Below are positions 1-8,152 of a stretch of 58,371 bases of DNA, in pieces. The notes below the pieces were generated by a model, which saw only the letters and a program-made list of their open reading frames with translations, was not told the DNA's origin and ran no database searches. Position 1 is the first letter of the stretch. Each line of letters begins with the position of its first letter. Both the position numbers and the translations under genes were made by a program. Origin of the DNA: Paraburkholderia unamae (GTDB lineage Bacteria; Pseudomonadota; Gammaproteobacteria; Burkholderiales; Burkholderiaceae); the NCBI RefSeq assembly GCF_003268775.1, contig NZ_QLSU01000048.1, forward strand, positions 1-58,371, written 5' to 3'.

Positions 1-240
1 GCGCCGCGTGGTCCCGTCATCGGCCTTGATGCTGAAGACCGCGTCACGGCTCAGGAAGTCGGCGCGCAATAACTGCTGCGGGTGGGTTAGCTCAACATGG
101 ACGATGTTGGGTTCGCCCATCTTTTCGGTGGCTGTGAACGACACGACCGAGAATTGCGCCGCGCTTTCCGTTCCCGGCACCGCCCGGTGGTAGGACTGAC
201 GCCCCGAGATATTTCCAGGCAATAGATCAAACTCGGCCAT
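1..240 (-). CDS. vgrG: VgrG spike protein, N-terminal part (cut by window edge)
   Basis: The first 80 codons of a type VI secretion VgrG; the rest lies left of the window. The start ATG is at 240, with GGAG about 5 bases upstream. The peptide begins MAEFDLLPGN and contains FSVVSFTATEKMGEP and HVELTHPQQLLRADF, which I recognise as the opening of Burkholderia VgrG proteins, the start of the gp27-like hub domain. VgrG trimers tip the Hcp tube and carry effectors out of the cell. Its effector genes would be expected further left. A second, separate vgrG runs off the right edge in the same orientation. Identity is clear from residue patterns; which effector it carries cannot be seen. Confidence 0.88.
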   Translation of the reverse strand, partial: MAEFDLLPGNISGRQSYHRAVPGTESAAQFSVVSFTATEKMGEPNIVHVELTHPQQLLRADFLSRDAVFSIKADDGTTRR

Positions 241-397
241 GCTATCTCCATATCAAATTAGTATTCCTGATTCTGCCGCTCTTGAATTTGTGCAACAGCA
301 GACAAATCCTAAATACGGATGCGGATTGGGCAAAGTCCGGCCCGCTTGCCTGATAGCAAGCGGCCTCTCGCACGACAAGTCACTTGCTCGCTGCCAT

Positions 398-640
398 TCA
401 GGCGGCAGCGCTCACTTCGGGAAGCTGCTCAAGAAACGTTTCAGCGGCACTTCGAACGAGATCGAGCAGGCAGCGTGTAGCCTTCTGCCGGTGCTGGTCA
501 GTTGCGACCTGCTCGATACGGTCTGCCAGGAGAGACATGCATTCGCGGAAAGCAAGCTGCCGTTCAAGCAGCAGGTTCAGGCGCGCGATTTCGCTACCCA
601 ACTCGTCGCGGGCATATCCACCAGGAAACTGACGTTGCAC
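398..640 (-). CDS. small hypothetical helical protein (80 aa)
   Basis: An 80-residue frame starting with GTG at 640, with GGAG about 8 bases upstream, and ending in TGA at 398. The product is almost entirely amphipathic helix with heptad-like leucines (LNLLLERQLAFRECMSLL, then LLDLVRSAAETFLEQL), so a small coiled-coil or dimer is likely. There is no signal peptide or membrane segment. It lies upstream of vgrG on the same strand with about 157 bases between them. I do not recognise a family. The acceptable ribosome site and protein-like composition argue for a real gene, but the next kilobase is full of remnants, so it could be a relic of an integrated element. Confidence 0.4.
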   Translation of the reverse strand: MQRQFPGGYARDELGSEIARLNLLLERQLAFRECMSLLADRIEQVATDQHRQKATRCLLDLVRSAAETFLEQLPEVSAAA

Positions 641-800
641 GTTTTCCGCTCCGGTTCAGGAAACGGCCCGCCCGGTGATATGGGGGAGTAAGGGTGAGCG
701 GGCACTGAACAGGGTTAACAGACTGGGCATGGCGACCAGCGAGCCTCGCGGCTCCCCCGCCCAGGCCCGCCCACAGAAACCTGTGGACGAACAAAGGCTG

Positions 801-824
801 TCCCACACCCTTGCAGGTGTGGGA
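801..824. repeat. perfect inverted repeat (hairpin), 9-bp arms
   Basis: TCCCACACC and GGTGTGGGA are exact reverse complements separated by CTTGCA. No T-run follows on either strand, so it is not a standard terminator. Confidence 0.6.
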
Positions 825-995
825 GTCATGCTTTCCGGCTGTCAAACCGATCCTGCACCACCAGCCGAGGCTGGCGGCCTGAAGATTCTGAACCGGCCCG
901 CAATTTCCACCATGACAGGCGTCAAGGCTTGCGGAGAGACCGGCGCAGCAATTTACGCTGTGCTTGAGCCGGTCGGCCAGCCCAGAAGTCGTCTG

Positions 996-1016
996 AAAAT
1001 CACAGGGTGTGATTTT
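996..1016. promoter_or_regulatory. operator-like dyad upstream of a broken gene
   Basis: Perfect arms AAAATCACA (996-1004) and TGTGATTTT (1008-1016) around GGG, followed by a second small dyad CTGTACATACAG at 1024-1035. Both sit 16-56 bases before the ATG at 1052, a position typical of a self-repressor operator. The binding protein is unknown. Confidence 0.45.
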
Positions 1017-1051
1017 TGTGATTCTGTACATACAGTCTTTTAACCTGCATC

Positions 1052-1335
1052 ATGCGCCCGCCACCCCTGACCGCCGCCGAGCTGGCGGCCATCTACGACG
1101 CCGAGCCGACCGCGACCGTCTAGCGGCTCATGCACGAAATCCGGCGGTTGCACGGAGTTATGCGCCGCGCGCGCCAGATCCGCACGATGATAGGGCCGCG
1201 CCACCAAGGGGTCACAGACGCCGTATGGATGGCCTTCAAAACGAGCTGGTTGCGGAGCCGTACCTGACCGACCCACCGACGCCCAGGCAGCAGGCCAGGG
1301 TAGGCCGGATGATCGAACGGCGAACGCGGAAATAA
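1052..1335 (+). pseudogene. small hypothetical gene, broken by a nonsense codon and a frameshift
   Basis: From ATG at 1052 the frame reads MRPPPLTAAELAAIYDAEP and stops at TAG 1121-1123. The same frame then continues protein-like (RLMHEIRRLHGVMRRARQI, then HQGVTDAVWMAF). At the run AAAA near 1238-1241 the coherent reading moves to another frame (NELVAEPYLTDPPTPRQQAR) and ends at TAA 1333-1335. A CAG-to-TAG change plus loss of one A would explain both lesions, giving an ancestral protein of about 94 residues. It is basic and helical, perhaps a small DNA-associated protein; I do not recognise the family. Two operator-like dyads lie just upstream. The frameshift at a homopolymer could be a sequencing error, but the nonsense codon is independent of it. 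Confidence 0.55.
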
Positions 1336-1430
1336 AAATGCGACCCCGAAGGGTCGCCAGAAATGTTCCGCCATGGAACGACAGCAGCAGTAAAGCGGGG
1401 CTGTCGCCCCTGCGAGTGGGCGCGGCGCTG

Positions 1431-1700
1431 TCAAGCCTTGTCGTGGCCTTCGAGATCCGGCAGCACAACCGGCTCCGTTGAACCGGCAGCCGCAAGAATG
1501 CGTCGCGCTTCGCTAACGTCCAGCACGCCTTCCCATCGCGCGATCACGATCGTTGCGACTACGTTGCCGATCATGTTCACCAGTGCGCGCACCTCGTTGA
1601 GAATCCGGCCGATGTCAATGATGAGCGCGACCCCTGCGACCGGAATAATGTCGCGCGTCGATTGCTACCGATCGTGAACGCCGCCATCGCGCAACAGTCT
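1431..1700 (-). pseudogene. dicarboxylate/amino acid:cation symporter (DctA/GltP family), C-terminal remnant
   Basis: The minus strand ending at TGA 1431-1433 encodes VAGVALIIDIGRILNEVRAL, then NMIGNVVATIVIARWEGVLD and a hydrophilic tail. This is the final membrane segment and C-terminus of DAACS-family symporters, which normally have about 420-440 residues. Reading upstream, the frame meets TAG at 1665-1667 just before IIPVAG, and beyond ~1700 no further symporter sequence is recognisable. Only the last ~80-90 codons survive. The gene must once have extended right, into what is now the end of the kinase-TIR operon, so its truncation marks an insertion or deletion boundary at about 1700-1733. 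Confidence 0.7.
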
Positions 1701-1733
1701 CCTGTGCGAACAGATTCGCGCCGGGACGCAAGA

Positions 1734-4097
1734 TCACCTCATTGGTGACGGCGCGCTGTCCTGCTCGCCATGCGGTCCTCGATATTCGCCGGCACCCGGC
1801 GCGCGCGTAATTTGCCGCGGGCCGAGTGGTTCCTCAATACGGATCGTCTCGGCGGACTGCGATTCCTGTTCGACCTCGATCGATACCTCTTTCAATTGCT
1901 TCTTGACTTCTTCGATGCGCTTGGTGATTTGCGCTCTGGGGTTGCTGACGAATCCGTCGCCGTCGTCGGAAACTCTGGCGCGTTGCGCCAGAAGCGCCTT
2001 GAGTTCGGCCGTGAGGGCTTCCATTTCGAGAACAGCAACGTCGCCCAACTGCGGATAATGCACGGATAGCAGCAATGGGTGAAGAATGACGCACAGCCCA
2101 AGCTGCTCGCTCATTCGTTGTGCGAAATGGGCGATGACGACGCGCCGGACATCGTCCGAATGAAGGGCGGCGCGGGGCGTATTGATGACAATGCTCTTCA
2201 GCAGCTCCAGGCAGTCTTTGAGCGTGGATTTAATCAGCGCTTTATGTTGTTCGACGTCCAGCCGTTTCGCGTTGAGGTAAAAGCTCGTCCAGTTCTGCTG
2301 GTCTACCGATTCCACGAAAACCGACGCGTGGGCGTTGATGGTAATGGTGGTCTGGGTGCCGGGCCGCTGAATGAAAAGCGGCACCTCCTCGGAGAAAGGA
2401 AGCCGCGTCAGCTCATTCATCCGGTCGATGATCGGGTCCCTGCCCGGCTCCAGCCGGAACGTGATCGCCTCGAGTCCGTAAGTTCTGGCGAGTGTCTCAT
2501 TCACCGCCTGAAGCACTCTGGCCGGCAGGTCCAGACGGCGAGCGGGCTGCACCGCGTCGTGAAACACTCCGCTTGCGTCTTTGGCCACGGGAACGCCATT
2601 GACATACGGAGAACTGTAGTAGTCGAGCGCGCTCTCCGAACTGAGCGCAGTGCGAACCGCTTCCGATATGGACACTTTTACGCGGTCCTCGAAATCGTCA
2701 TATGCCGAAAGCGCCCGCGCGAAGGTGTCGCCGCCCTGCTGATGAACGCGCACCTCCACCTTGATCCTGACGACGGCCTTGATCGTCGGGTCCTGAAGGC
2801 CGTACTCTCCCTCGTCGATCGGGATCGGATGACCTTGAATGAAGTCGATCTGAGGAATCGCAAGAATCGCCGCCACCGAAACGATTCGATAACCCACCTG
2901 TGCCGCCGAGGCCTCGATGCTTGCCGTGATCGACCTGGAGAATTCGCGGTCGCCATCCACACCGTTGAGATAGTTTCCGATCACCTCCTCGAAGCGCTTG
3001 TTCAGCAGGTACGCCTTCGATGCTTCGGCGGCATAGCTCTTGAGAAATTCCTTCGGTATGGGCGCGCCGTTCGCCTCCCACCGGTCGCGGTCGATCAGTT
3101 TGTACTGGATGGCATGCTCGACTTCGATGCCATCCCCCTTCACGCCGTTGACCGGATAGCGTGCAGTGAATCTGATCGTGGTTTCGGCGGGGGCCGCCTC
3201 GGCATCGAGCACCGGATAAAGAATCAGCGTCTGCACGATGCGGCCGGTTCCGGGACCGAGCGCGAGGGACAGTTTGCGGGCCAGCTCGCTGCAAAATGCC
3301 GGCGTCGCCGCGCAGATATTGACCCACGTTTCCTTCGACAGCTCCTCCGCAAGCAGCGCCCGAAACCACGCCTCGACAGGTTGAATCTGGTTGGGCATCC
3401 ATGGATTCCTGAGCCGCGCGCCCGGCTGACGGCCCTCGACCGTACCGTCGTAGGTCAGCCGTGCGACCGAACTTTGCTCGGTCGTCCCCCAAGTGAGTCG
3501 GGCCTTGTAGCCGATCCGGTTACTCTGCAACATGTCCGACGTGCGTACCGTCAGCGAATTGGACGGGTCGTTGAAATCGACGGATTCGCGCGTGTCCGCC
3601 GTAACAGACCTGATCAGCACGTTCTCGATCGGAAAGTTCTGTTCGGTCAGCGCGTCCTTGATCGCCGCGCACCAGGGCTCCCAACCGGGGCGTCTGTCCC
3701 AGCGCCTCGCAAACGTATCGTGAATATCGCGGCCATAACGTGCCGTGGCGTTGCCAATCGCCTCCTTGAATGTCGTTTCGAAGTCGAAATCGATCTTGAG
3801 CGCGCGCTGCAAGAACTTGCGCGCCGCCTCGGGGGTGGATGCCACTACGCCTTCAAGGCGAACCGCGCAGCGCATGACGCGCGTGGTCGAGGTGCTCATG
3901 TCCGGAACGTCGAGCTTGACCTCCGTGACGAACCGCCGGTTTGTGAATACGCGCACGACTTCGCGGTCCGAAAACAGACCGAGTATCGTGCCGATCCTGC
4001 GGGCCGCGCGCTCGATCGGAAATTGCCACTCATCGCGGGTCACGGGCGGCGGCTTCTTCCCTTTGGGAACGAATTCGAACAGCGACTGGATATCCAT
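1734..4097 (-). CDS. unknown 787-aa protein, probably tandem SPFH/band-7-like units
   Basis: Last gene of a four-gene operon, 76 bases after the 919-residue gene. I chose ATG at 4097 (MDIQSLFEFVPKGKK) because GGAG lies about 11 bases upstream; the open frame extends 20 codons further without support. There is no signal peptide or obvious membrane segment. The sequence seems to repeat one plan about four times: a beta-rich stretch, a helical stretch with a charged start, then a Gly-x-x-hydrophobic turn (ENVLIRSV; GYRIVSVAAI; GLEAITFRLE; GLCVILHPLL). That is the topology of SPFH/band-7 domains such as stomatin and flotillin, which scaffold membranes. A basic coiled-coil segment (KRIEEVKKQLKEV) follows and the tail is Pro/Gly-rich. 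The SPFH reading is pattern inference. The operon suggests a scaffold or target for the kinase-TIR pair. Confidence 0.72.
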   Translation of the reverse strand: MDIQSLFEFVPKGKKPPPVTRDEWQFPIERAARRIGTILGLFSDREVVRVFTNRRFVTEVKLDVPDMSTSTTRVMRCAVRLEGVVASTPEAARKFLQRALKIDFDFETTFKEAIGNATARYGRDIHDTFARRWDRRPGWEPWCAAIKDALTEQNFPIENVLIRSVTADTRESVDFNDPSNSLTVRTSDMLQSNRIGYKARLTWGTTEQSSVARLTYDGTVEGRQPGARLRNPWMPNQIQPVEAWFRALLAEELSKETWVNICAATPAFCSELARKLSLALGPGTGRIVQTLILYPVLDAEAAPAETTIRFTARYPVNGVKGDGIEVEHAIQYKLIDRDRWEANGAPIPKEFLKSYAAEASKAYLLNKRFEEVIGNYLNGVDGDREFSRSITASIEASAAQVGYRIVSVAAILAIPQIDFIQGHPIPIDEGEYGLQDPTIKAVVRIKVEVRVHQQGGDTFARALSAYDDFEDRVKVSISEAVRTALSSESALDYYSSPYVNGVPVAKDASGVFHDAVQPARRLDLPARVLQAVNETLARTYGLEAITFRLEPGRDPIIDRMNELTRLPFSEEVPLFIQRPGTQTTITINAHASVFVESVDQQNWTSFYLNAKRLDVEQHKALIKSTLKDCLELLKSIVINTPRAALHSDDVRRVVIAHFAQRMSEQLGLCVILHPLLLSVHYPQLGDVAVLEMEALTAELKALLAQRARVSDDGDGFVSNPRAQITKRIEEVKKQLKEVSIEVEQESQSAETIRIEEPLGPRQITRAPGAGEYRGPHGEQDSAPSPMR

Positions 4098-4173
4098 GTG
4101 ACTCTTCTCTCCGTGTGAAACAGCCGTGCCAGGCGCGTACGCGCGCTCCAGCCGCAACGTGGCAGTCCGGTCT

Positions 4174-6933
4174 TCAGCCCAGCGCCTTGAGGCAATTGAC
4201 GAACACCGTCAAGGTCGTGACGCGATCATCCAATGCGGCCTTGGCCTCGTCGAGGTCGACTTTCGGAAACTGGCTCTTTTTGATCCGATACCAGTTCGAC
4301 AGCAGCGGCCAACAGTCGTCCACACACTTGAGCAATGCCTGCGCGCGCGATTGCGATCCTTCGCGACTGGTCAACCAGGTGCGCAAGGTGCCGGAAAACA
4401 CGAAGTCACCGGGCCCGGCGGTTGCCGACTCGGGATGCGAAGCCGTGCGATGCGTCATCGCCATGAGAACCACCACCGGCAGCATCGCGAGCAACGGTCG
4501 AATGGCGGCGCCGAAACGAATCAGCCAGGGATGAGGGTCCGGGTCCGGCTTCACAAGGCTTTCCCAGTACCACCCGCTGGCAAACGGCGGCGTCCGAGGG
4601 TCGTTTGGATCAAGGCCCATTTGCAACGCGAGCCAACAGCTCAGCGCATCGTATTCGGCAGTGCCAAACGAAGCACAGGCGAACACCGCGTCGGCGACCT
4701 GGCGCGCGATGTACCACAACGTTCGCTCCTCAGCGTACACATCGTCCGGCGTGTCGGTCGCGGATCGCTCAATCGGAGTTTCCCGGTTGAGCCAGGCGCA
4801 GACGTACGGGCTCGACAGCACGTGCATCAGGCTGGTCTCGCGCTGTTCGGCCGCCACATTGCCGGGCTCGGCGGGAGCCCACGGTTCGACAGCCGACCAG
4901 CGCAGCCCCCACACGGCGCGATTCAGATAATGTGCGCAGGTTTCAGTGAGCAAGATCACGTCGGCGTGAGTCGGCGGCTCAGCCTTGATCCTGTAGAAGC
5001 AGCGAACAATATTGTCGATCAGGCCGACCAGCATCGTCAGGCTGTCAAAACCTGCCAAGGCAATCGGCCACCCCTCGCCTTTCTCGACAGAATGAAAGTG
5101 CTGGCGCAACGTGTTCACGAGTGCCGCGCGCGCGTCGTCATCGTCGGCGGTTCGGGCGAGGAACAGGCTTCGATAGCTTTCGAGTGTTATCCGGCGCGGA
5201 TACTGGGTGTACAGATGCCAGAACAGCAGCGCCCTGCTCTCGGCAAGCAACACGCGGGGCAGCACCACATCGGGCATGGGGTCGGGCGAACACAGCGAGC
5301 CGATCACTTCCAGCAAGCGGTCGTCGGGCGAGGCGCCCGCGAGCTCGGCGATCAGGGCCGGCGTGCGCTCCACCGAGCGCGCTAGCGCACGTTCGTGGCT
5401 CACGAGCTGGGCCGATTCGGACACGCCGGGCCGGGGGGCGCGCTGGCATTGAAGGTCGCCGTACACGAGCCGCTTCAGTCGCTCTTGCGCCGCGACCTGG
5501 TCTTCGTAGATCAGTGACCGGATGGTGCCGAGCTCGAGCTCCATGAATCGCTTGGCGAGCGCGTTCGATGTGTGGCCGTGCGCAAGCCGATGACCGAGAT
5601 GGCGAACGTAGCGTTCGCGCAATAACGGCGCTTCACGCTCGAACATCAACTGGAAGATCGCAGCGCGCCGGTGGCTGTCGACGTCCGTTTCGCCGTCCCG
5701 ATCACGCGTGCCGGCCAGCTCCGCGATGGGCGAGCCACGCCCGGCTGGCGTAAAGCGGATGTTGCACTTCTCGAGGATGCGGTCCGTGATGCCATCGAAG
5801 CGGCGAACGCGATTGGACGGATACTGTTTCGAAGGGGTTTCCGATGCCAGTTCGTCCCCGAGTTCGATGATCTGATCGGCGCTCAACTGCGAAAAATGCG
5901 AGACCAGAAACAGACAGGCGGCTTCGCGAGGGGAATCTTCTTCGCCATCGAGAACACAGGTGCGAAAGAACGCCAGCGATTGCTCGTTTTCCGGTGACTT
6001 CGATTGCCAGGCCCTCTGGATGAAGGCCGCATGGCCCGGCATGTTCAGGCTTGCCAGGATGGCCTCGAGCGACCACGTCCTGTGCATGTTCAGGACCAGA
6101 TCTTCAAGGCCACGCTCTTCATCGAGATCGAGCGACGCCTCGACACCGAGGTTACGGATCGTCTGCACGACGATCTCGAACGCACGCTCCGAAACGTTAA
6201 GCAATACCGGCAACGCGTCAACTGGCCCCATCGTGCGGGCGTTGTCTGCCAGCATCAGGCAGATCACGCCGTGCCGCAGCGCGGGTGCGGCGCAAGCGGA
6301 CGCAAGCGATACCACGCTCGCGTGATCGATGTGTTCGGCATCCCAGGCGAGCATGAACAATGGGCCGTCCGGCGCACTCAGGTCCTCGCATTTGCGAAGG
6401 AAGTCTCGGGGACGACGGTGCATGCGCGTCACGCTGCTCAGCCGCTCGATGCCGGACGGTGGCGCGTCGCGCGGGATATAGATGTCCGGCGAGGCAAAGA
6501 GTTCAGCGGCGGCAAATCCCAGCAGACGCTCGTCCGCGGCGATGATCCCCGTGCGTGCGCCCGTGGCTGGAGAGCCGAGAACCTTGCGCAATGCGCCGAC
6601 GACTGCATGCCAAAGCGTGTCGTCAATGCCGACTCTGAAGCGGAATGAAGAGAGGGCTTCAGCCGTGGAGAAGCCAGTGTCCTGACTGCCAACGGTGCGC
6701 GTCTGGGCGGGTCCGGGTCCTGCCGCTGGTCCTGCTGCTAATCCTGCTGCTAATCCTGTCACCGGTCCTGCCGATGCTCCCGCGCCGCTTGGCGATGGCT
6801 CGCCTGCGCTCGCCGCCACGCCAACCGCATCCTTTGCGCGATCCGGTGTCGAAGCATTGCCACCGGGCGCGGCATGACCGGCCGGTTTGCTCTCTTGGGG
6901 GGCTTGTGCCGCGCCTGCGGGTTCGTCAGTCAT
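4174..6933 (-). CDS. unknown 919-aa protein of the kinase-TIR operon
   Basis: Third gene of the operon. Its ATG at 6933 overlaps the end of the TIR gene by 8 bases, so translation is probably coupled. Residues 1 to ~90 are a low-complexity Ala/Pro/Gly linker with repeats such as AAGLAAGPAAGPGPA. A globular region follows: FRFRVGIDDTLWHAVVGALR, a hydrophobic strand ending in Asp (LFMLAWDAEH) that resembles a Walker B strand, and a later VICLMLADN strand. I could find no Walker A (GxxxxGK), so it may be a degenerate STAND/AAA-like ATPase or something unrelated. The long C-terminal half is helical with many Trp and Arg. One hydrophobic stretch near residues 809-827 (LLAMLPVVVLMAM) could be a membrane or buried helix. 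I do not recognise the family. Position suggests a scaffold or sensor joining the kinase and TIR proteins to the 787-residue protein. Confidence 0.75.
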   Translation of the reverse strand: MTDEPAGAAQAPQESKPAGHAAPGGNASTPDRAKDAVGVAASAGEPSPSGAGASAGPVTGLAAGLAAGPAAGPGPAQTRTVGSQDTGFSTAEALSSFRFRVGIDDTLWHAVVGALRKVLGSPATGARTGIIAADERLLGFAAAELFASPDIYIPRDAPPSGIERLSSVTRMHRRPRDFLRKCEDLSAPDGPLFMLAWDAEHIDHASVVSLASACAAPALRHGVICLMLADNARTMGPVDALPVLLNVSERAFEIVVQTIRNLGVEASLDLDEERGLEDLVLNMHRTWSLEAILASLNMPGHAAFIQRAWQSKSPENEQSLAFFRTCVLDGEEDSPREAACLFLVSHFSQLSADQIIELGDELASETPSKQYPSNRVRRFDGITDRILEKCNIRFTPAGRGSPIAELAGTRDRDGETDVDSHRRAAIFQLMFEREAPLLRERYVRHLGHRLAHGHTSNALAKRFMELELGTIRSLIYEDQVAAQERLKRLVYGDLQCQRAPRPGVSESAQLVSHERALARSVERTPALIAELAGASPDDRLLEVIGSLCSPDPMPDVVLPRVLLAESRALLFWHLYTQYPRRITLESYRSLFLARTADDDDARAALVNTLRQHFHSVEKGEGWPIALAGFDSLTMLVGLIDNIVRCFYRIKAEPPTHADVILLTETCAHYLNRAVWGLRWSAVEPWAPAEPGNVAAEQRETSLMHVLSSPYVCAWLNRETPIERSATDTPDDVYAEERTLWYIARQVADAVFACASFGTAEYDALSCWLALQMGLDPNDPRTPPFASGWYWESLVKPDPDPHPWLIRFGAAIRPLLAMLPVVVLMAMTHRTASHPESATAGPGDFVFSGTLRTWLTSREGSQSRAQALLKCVDDCWPLLSNWYRIKKSQFPKVDLDEAKAALDDRVTTLTVFVNCLKALG

Positions 6934-8152
6934 GGTCGCGCCCTGCCAACGTCTTGACGAGCACGACCGCGGTGGCTGCGCCGCCTTCCGATTGCCGCGT
7001 GAGTTGGCCGCCTTCGTTCAGGTGCCAGAAATTCGGTGCGCCGGCAACGAGACCCAGGCGATAAAGCGTTGCGCGCGGCAAGGCGTAGACTTCGCGAAGG
7101 CGCTTCGCCTGACTCGCGTCGGGAAGCGAGAGCCCGAACTGGCCGAGCCCGTCCTGCAAGTGACGTACCGACGATTCATTGACGGCCAGCGACCCCGCGT
7201 TGTCGGGCCGCGCCCCGCCGGGCAACATGTAGTCCTCCCAGAAACGGGCCCGGGAGGTCGCGAGCGGACCGCTCGAAACCCAAAAACCACGCATTGCATG
7301 ATCGGCGGGCCAGATCAGCGTAAGACCGAGCGCCAGGCTCTCATGCTGGCAGATCGTCCGCCCCTCGGTCATCCGCCGCGCGAAGCCGCGTTGCTCGGCG
7401 CACGCTTGCGGAAGATCTCGCGCAGCCCAGCCTTGCGATTCGACCATCGAGTCTATTGCGGGCAGCCGCTTGATGAACTGACTATTCCAGTAACTCTCGA
7501 AGTCGGGCAAATCTGTGGTGAGAAAGTCGAGTAACTCCTGGCGTGTGATATTCAGCAGGTCGAAGATGTGCTCGTACTGATGTTTCACGCCCCTCATTGC
7601 GGTTTGCGCGGCGCTTTCATAAAACCCTGCGTCGGGCAACGCACCCTCCCGGTGCACGGAGAAGTCGAGCGGCGCGATGATATTGGAAAAGTTCCAGTCA
7701 CGATGCAGCAGTTGGGTGTTCGGGCCGGTGACGCTTTGCCATTGATCGGGCGACATCGGATGCCAGCGAATCGGCACGATCATGGATTTACGCAGTTCAT
7801 CGAGCGTGGACTCCGGGCACCCTTCGATGAAGCGGTCAGCGATGCGATCGACCCGGCTGCGGAACAACTCCATTTCGAAGTTGCACATCTCGCTAAAGAT
7901 CCATAGCGGCGACTGATTCCAGAAAAACAGGATCGACGAGCCCGCAGCGCGAACCAGTTCGGCGCTCCAGTCGGCGCCCGAGCGGATGCCCCGCTCTTCG
8001 TCCGTATCCTTAAAGATCCTCACGGAAGCGGGTAACACGACTTCGGCGAGCCGCTTTTCCATCGACTGGAATAACGCGTCGAGTCCCGGTCCGCCGCGTT
8101 TGCGCGGGTAACTCCAGAAGGCGTTGACGCGATCGTTCTGCGGCCGGTTCAT
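6926..8152 (-). CDS. TIR-domain protein (408 aa)
   Basis: The start ATG at 8152 overlaps the kinase stop as ATGA, so the two are translationally coupled. Residues ~8-100 fit a TIR domain: a first strand VNAFWSYPRK in place of the usual FISY, then RIFKDTDEERGIRSGADW (the BB-loop region and conserved W), a strand SSILFFWN, and SEMCNFEMELF, which matches the C-x-x-E helix carrying the catalytic Glu (here Glu93). Many bacterial TIR domains hydrolyse or cyclise NAD+ and act as effectors or signal makers in antiphage systems. Residues ~110-408 are an unrecognised region (RWHPMSPDQW, FSNIIAPLDF, RLREVYALPRATLYRLGLV) that may bind the partners. No signal peptide is present, so it should be cytoplasmic. 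Enzymatic activity is inferred from the conserved Glu only. Confidence 0.78.
   Translation of the reverse strand: MNRPQNDRVNAFWSYPRKRGGPGLDALFQSMEKRLAEVVLPASVRIFKDTDEERGIRSGADWSAELVRAAGSSILFFWNQSPLWIFSEMCNFEMELFRSRVDRIADRFIEGCPESTLDELRKSMIVPIRWHPMSPDQWQSVTGPNTQLLHRDWNFSNIIAPLDFSVHREGALPDAGFYESAAQTAMRGVKHQYEHIFDLLNITRQELLDFLTTDLPDFESYWNSQFIKRLPAIDSMVESQGWAARDLPQACAEQRGFARRMTEGRTICQHESLALGLTLIWPADHAMRGFWVSSGPLATSRARFWEDYMLPGGARPDNAGSLAVNESSVRHLQDGLGQFGLSLPDASQAKRLREVYALPRATLYRLGLVAGAPNFWHLNEGGQLTRQSEGGAATAVVLVKTLAGRDHD

Larger units (their letters stand above)
641..1051. other. non-coding stretch with inverted repeats
   Basis: About 410 bases without a convincing gene. Open frames exist on both strands but have odd composition and no ribosome sites. 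The stretch holds a 9-bp-arm hairpin at 801-824 and two dyads at 996-1016 and 1024-1035, just before a broken gene. It looks like a regulatory or replication-type intergenic region of a decayed mobile element; that reading is inference. Confidence 0.4.

Noticed and set aside
1024..1035. LexA (SOS) box at CTGTACATACAG
   Set aside because: The gamma/beta-proteobacterial LexA site is CTGT-N8-ACAG; here the spacer is only 4 bases.
594..1043. Overlapping open frames on both strands in the 0.6-1.0 kb region
   Set aside because: Neither has a ribosome site or convincing composition; the inverted repeats suggest non-coding DNA.
2079..4118. Long open frame on the + strand (679 codons)
   Set aside because: It is the exact antisense of the 787-residue protein gene, with Arg/Gly/His-rich composition typical of GC-rich shadow frames and no ribosome site.
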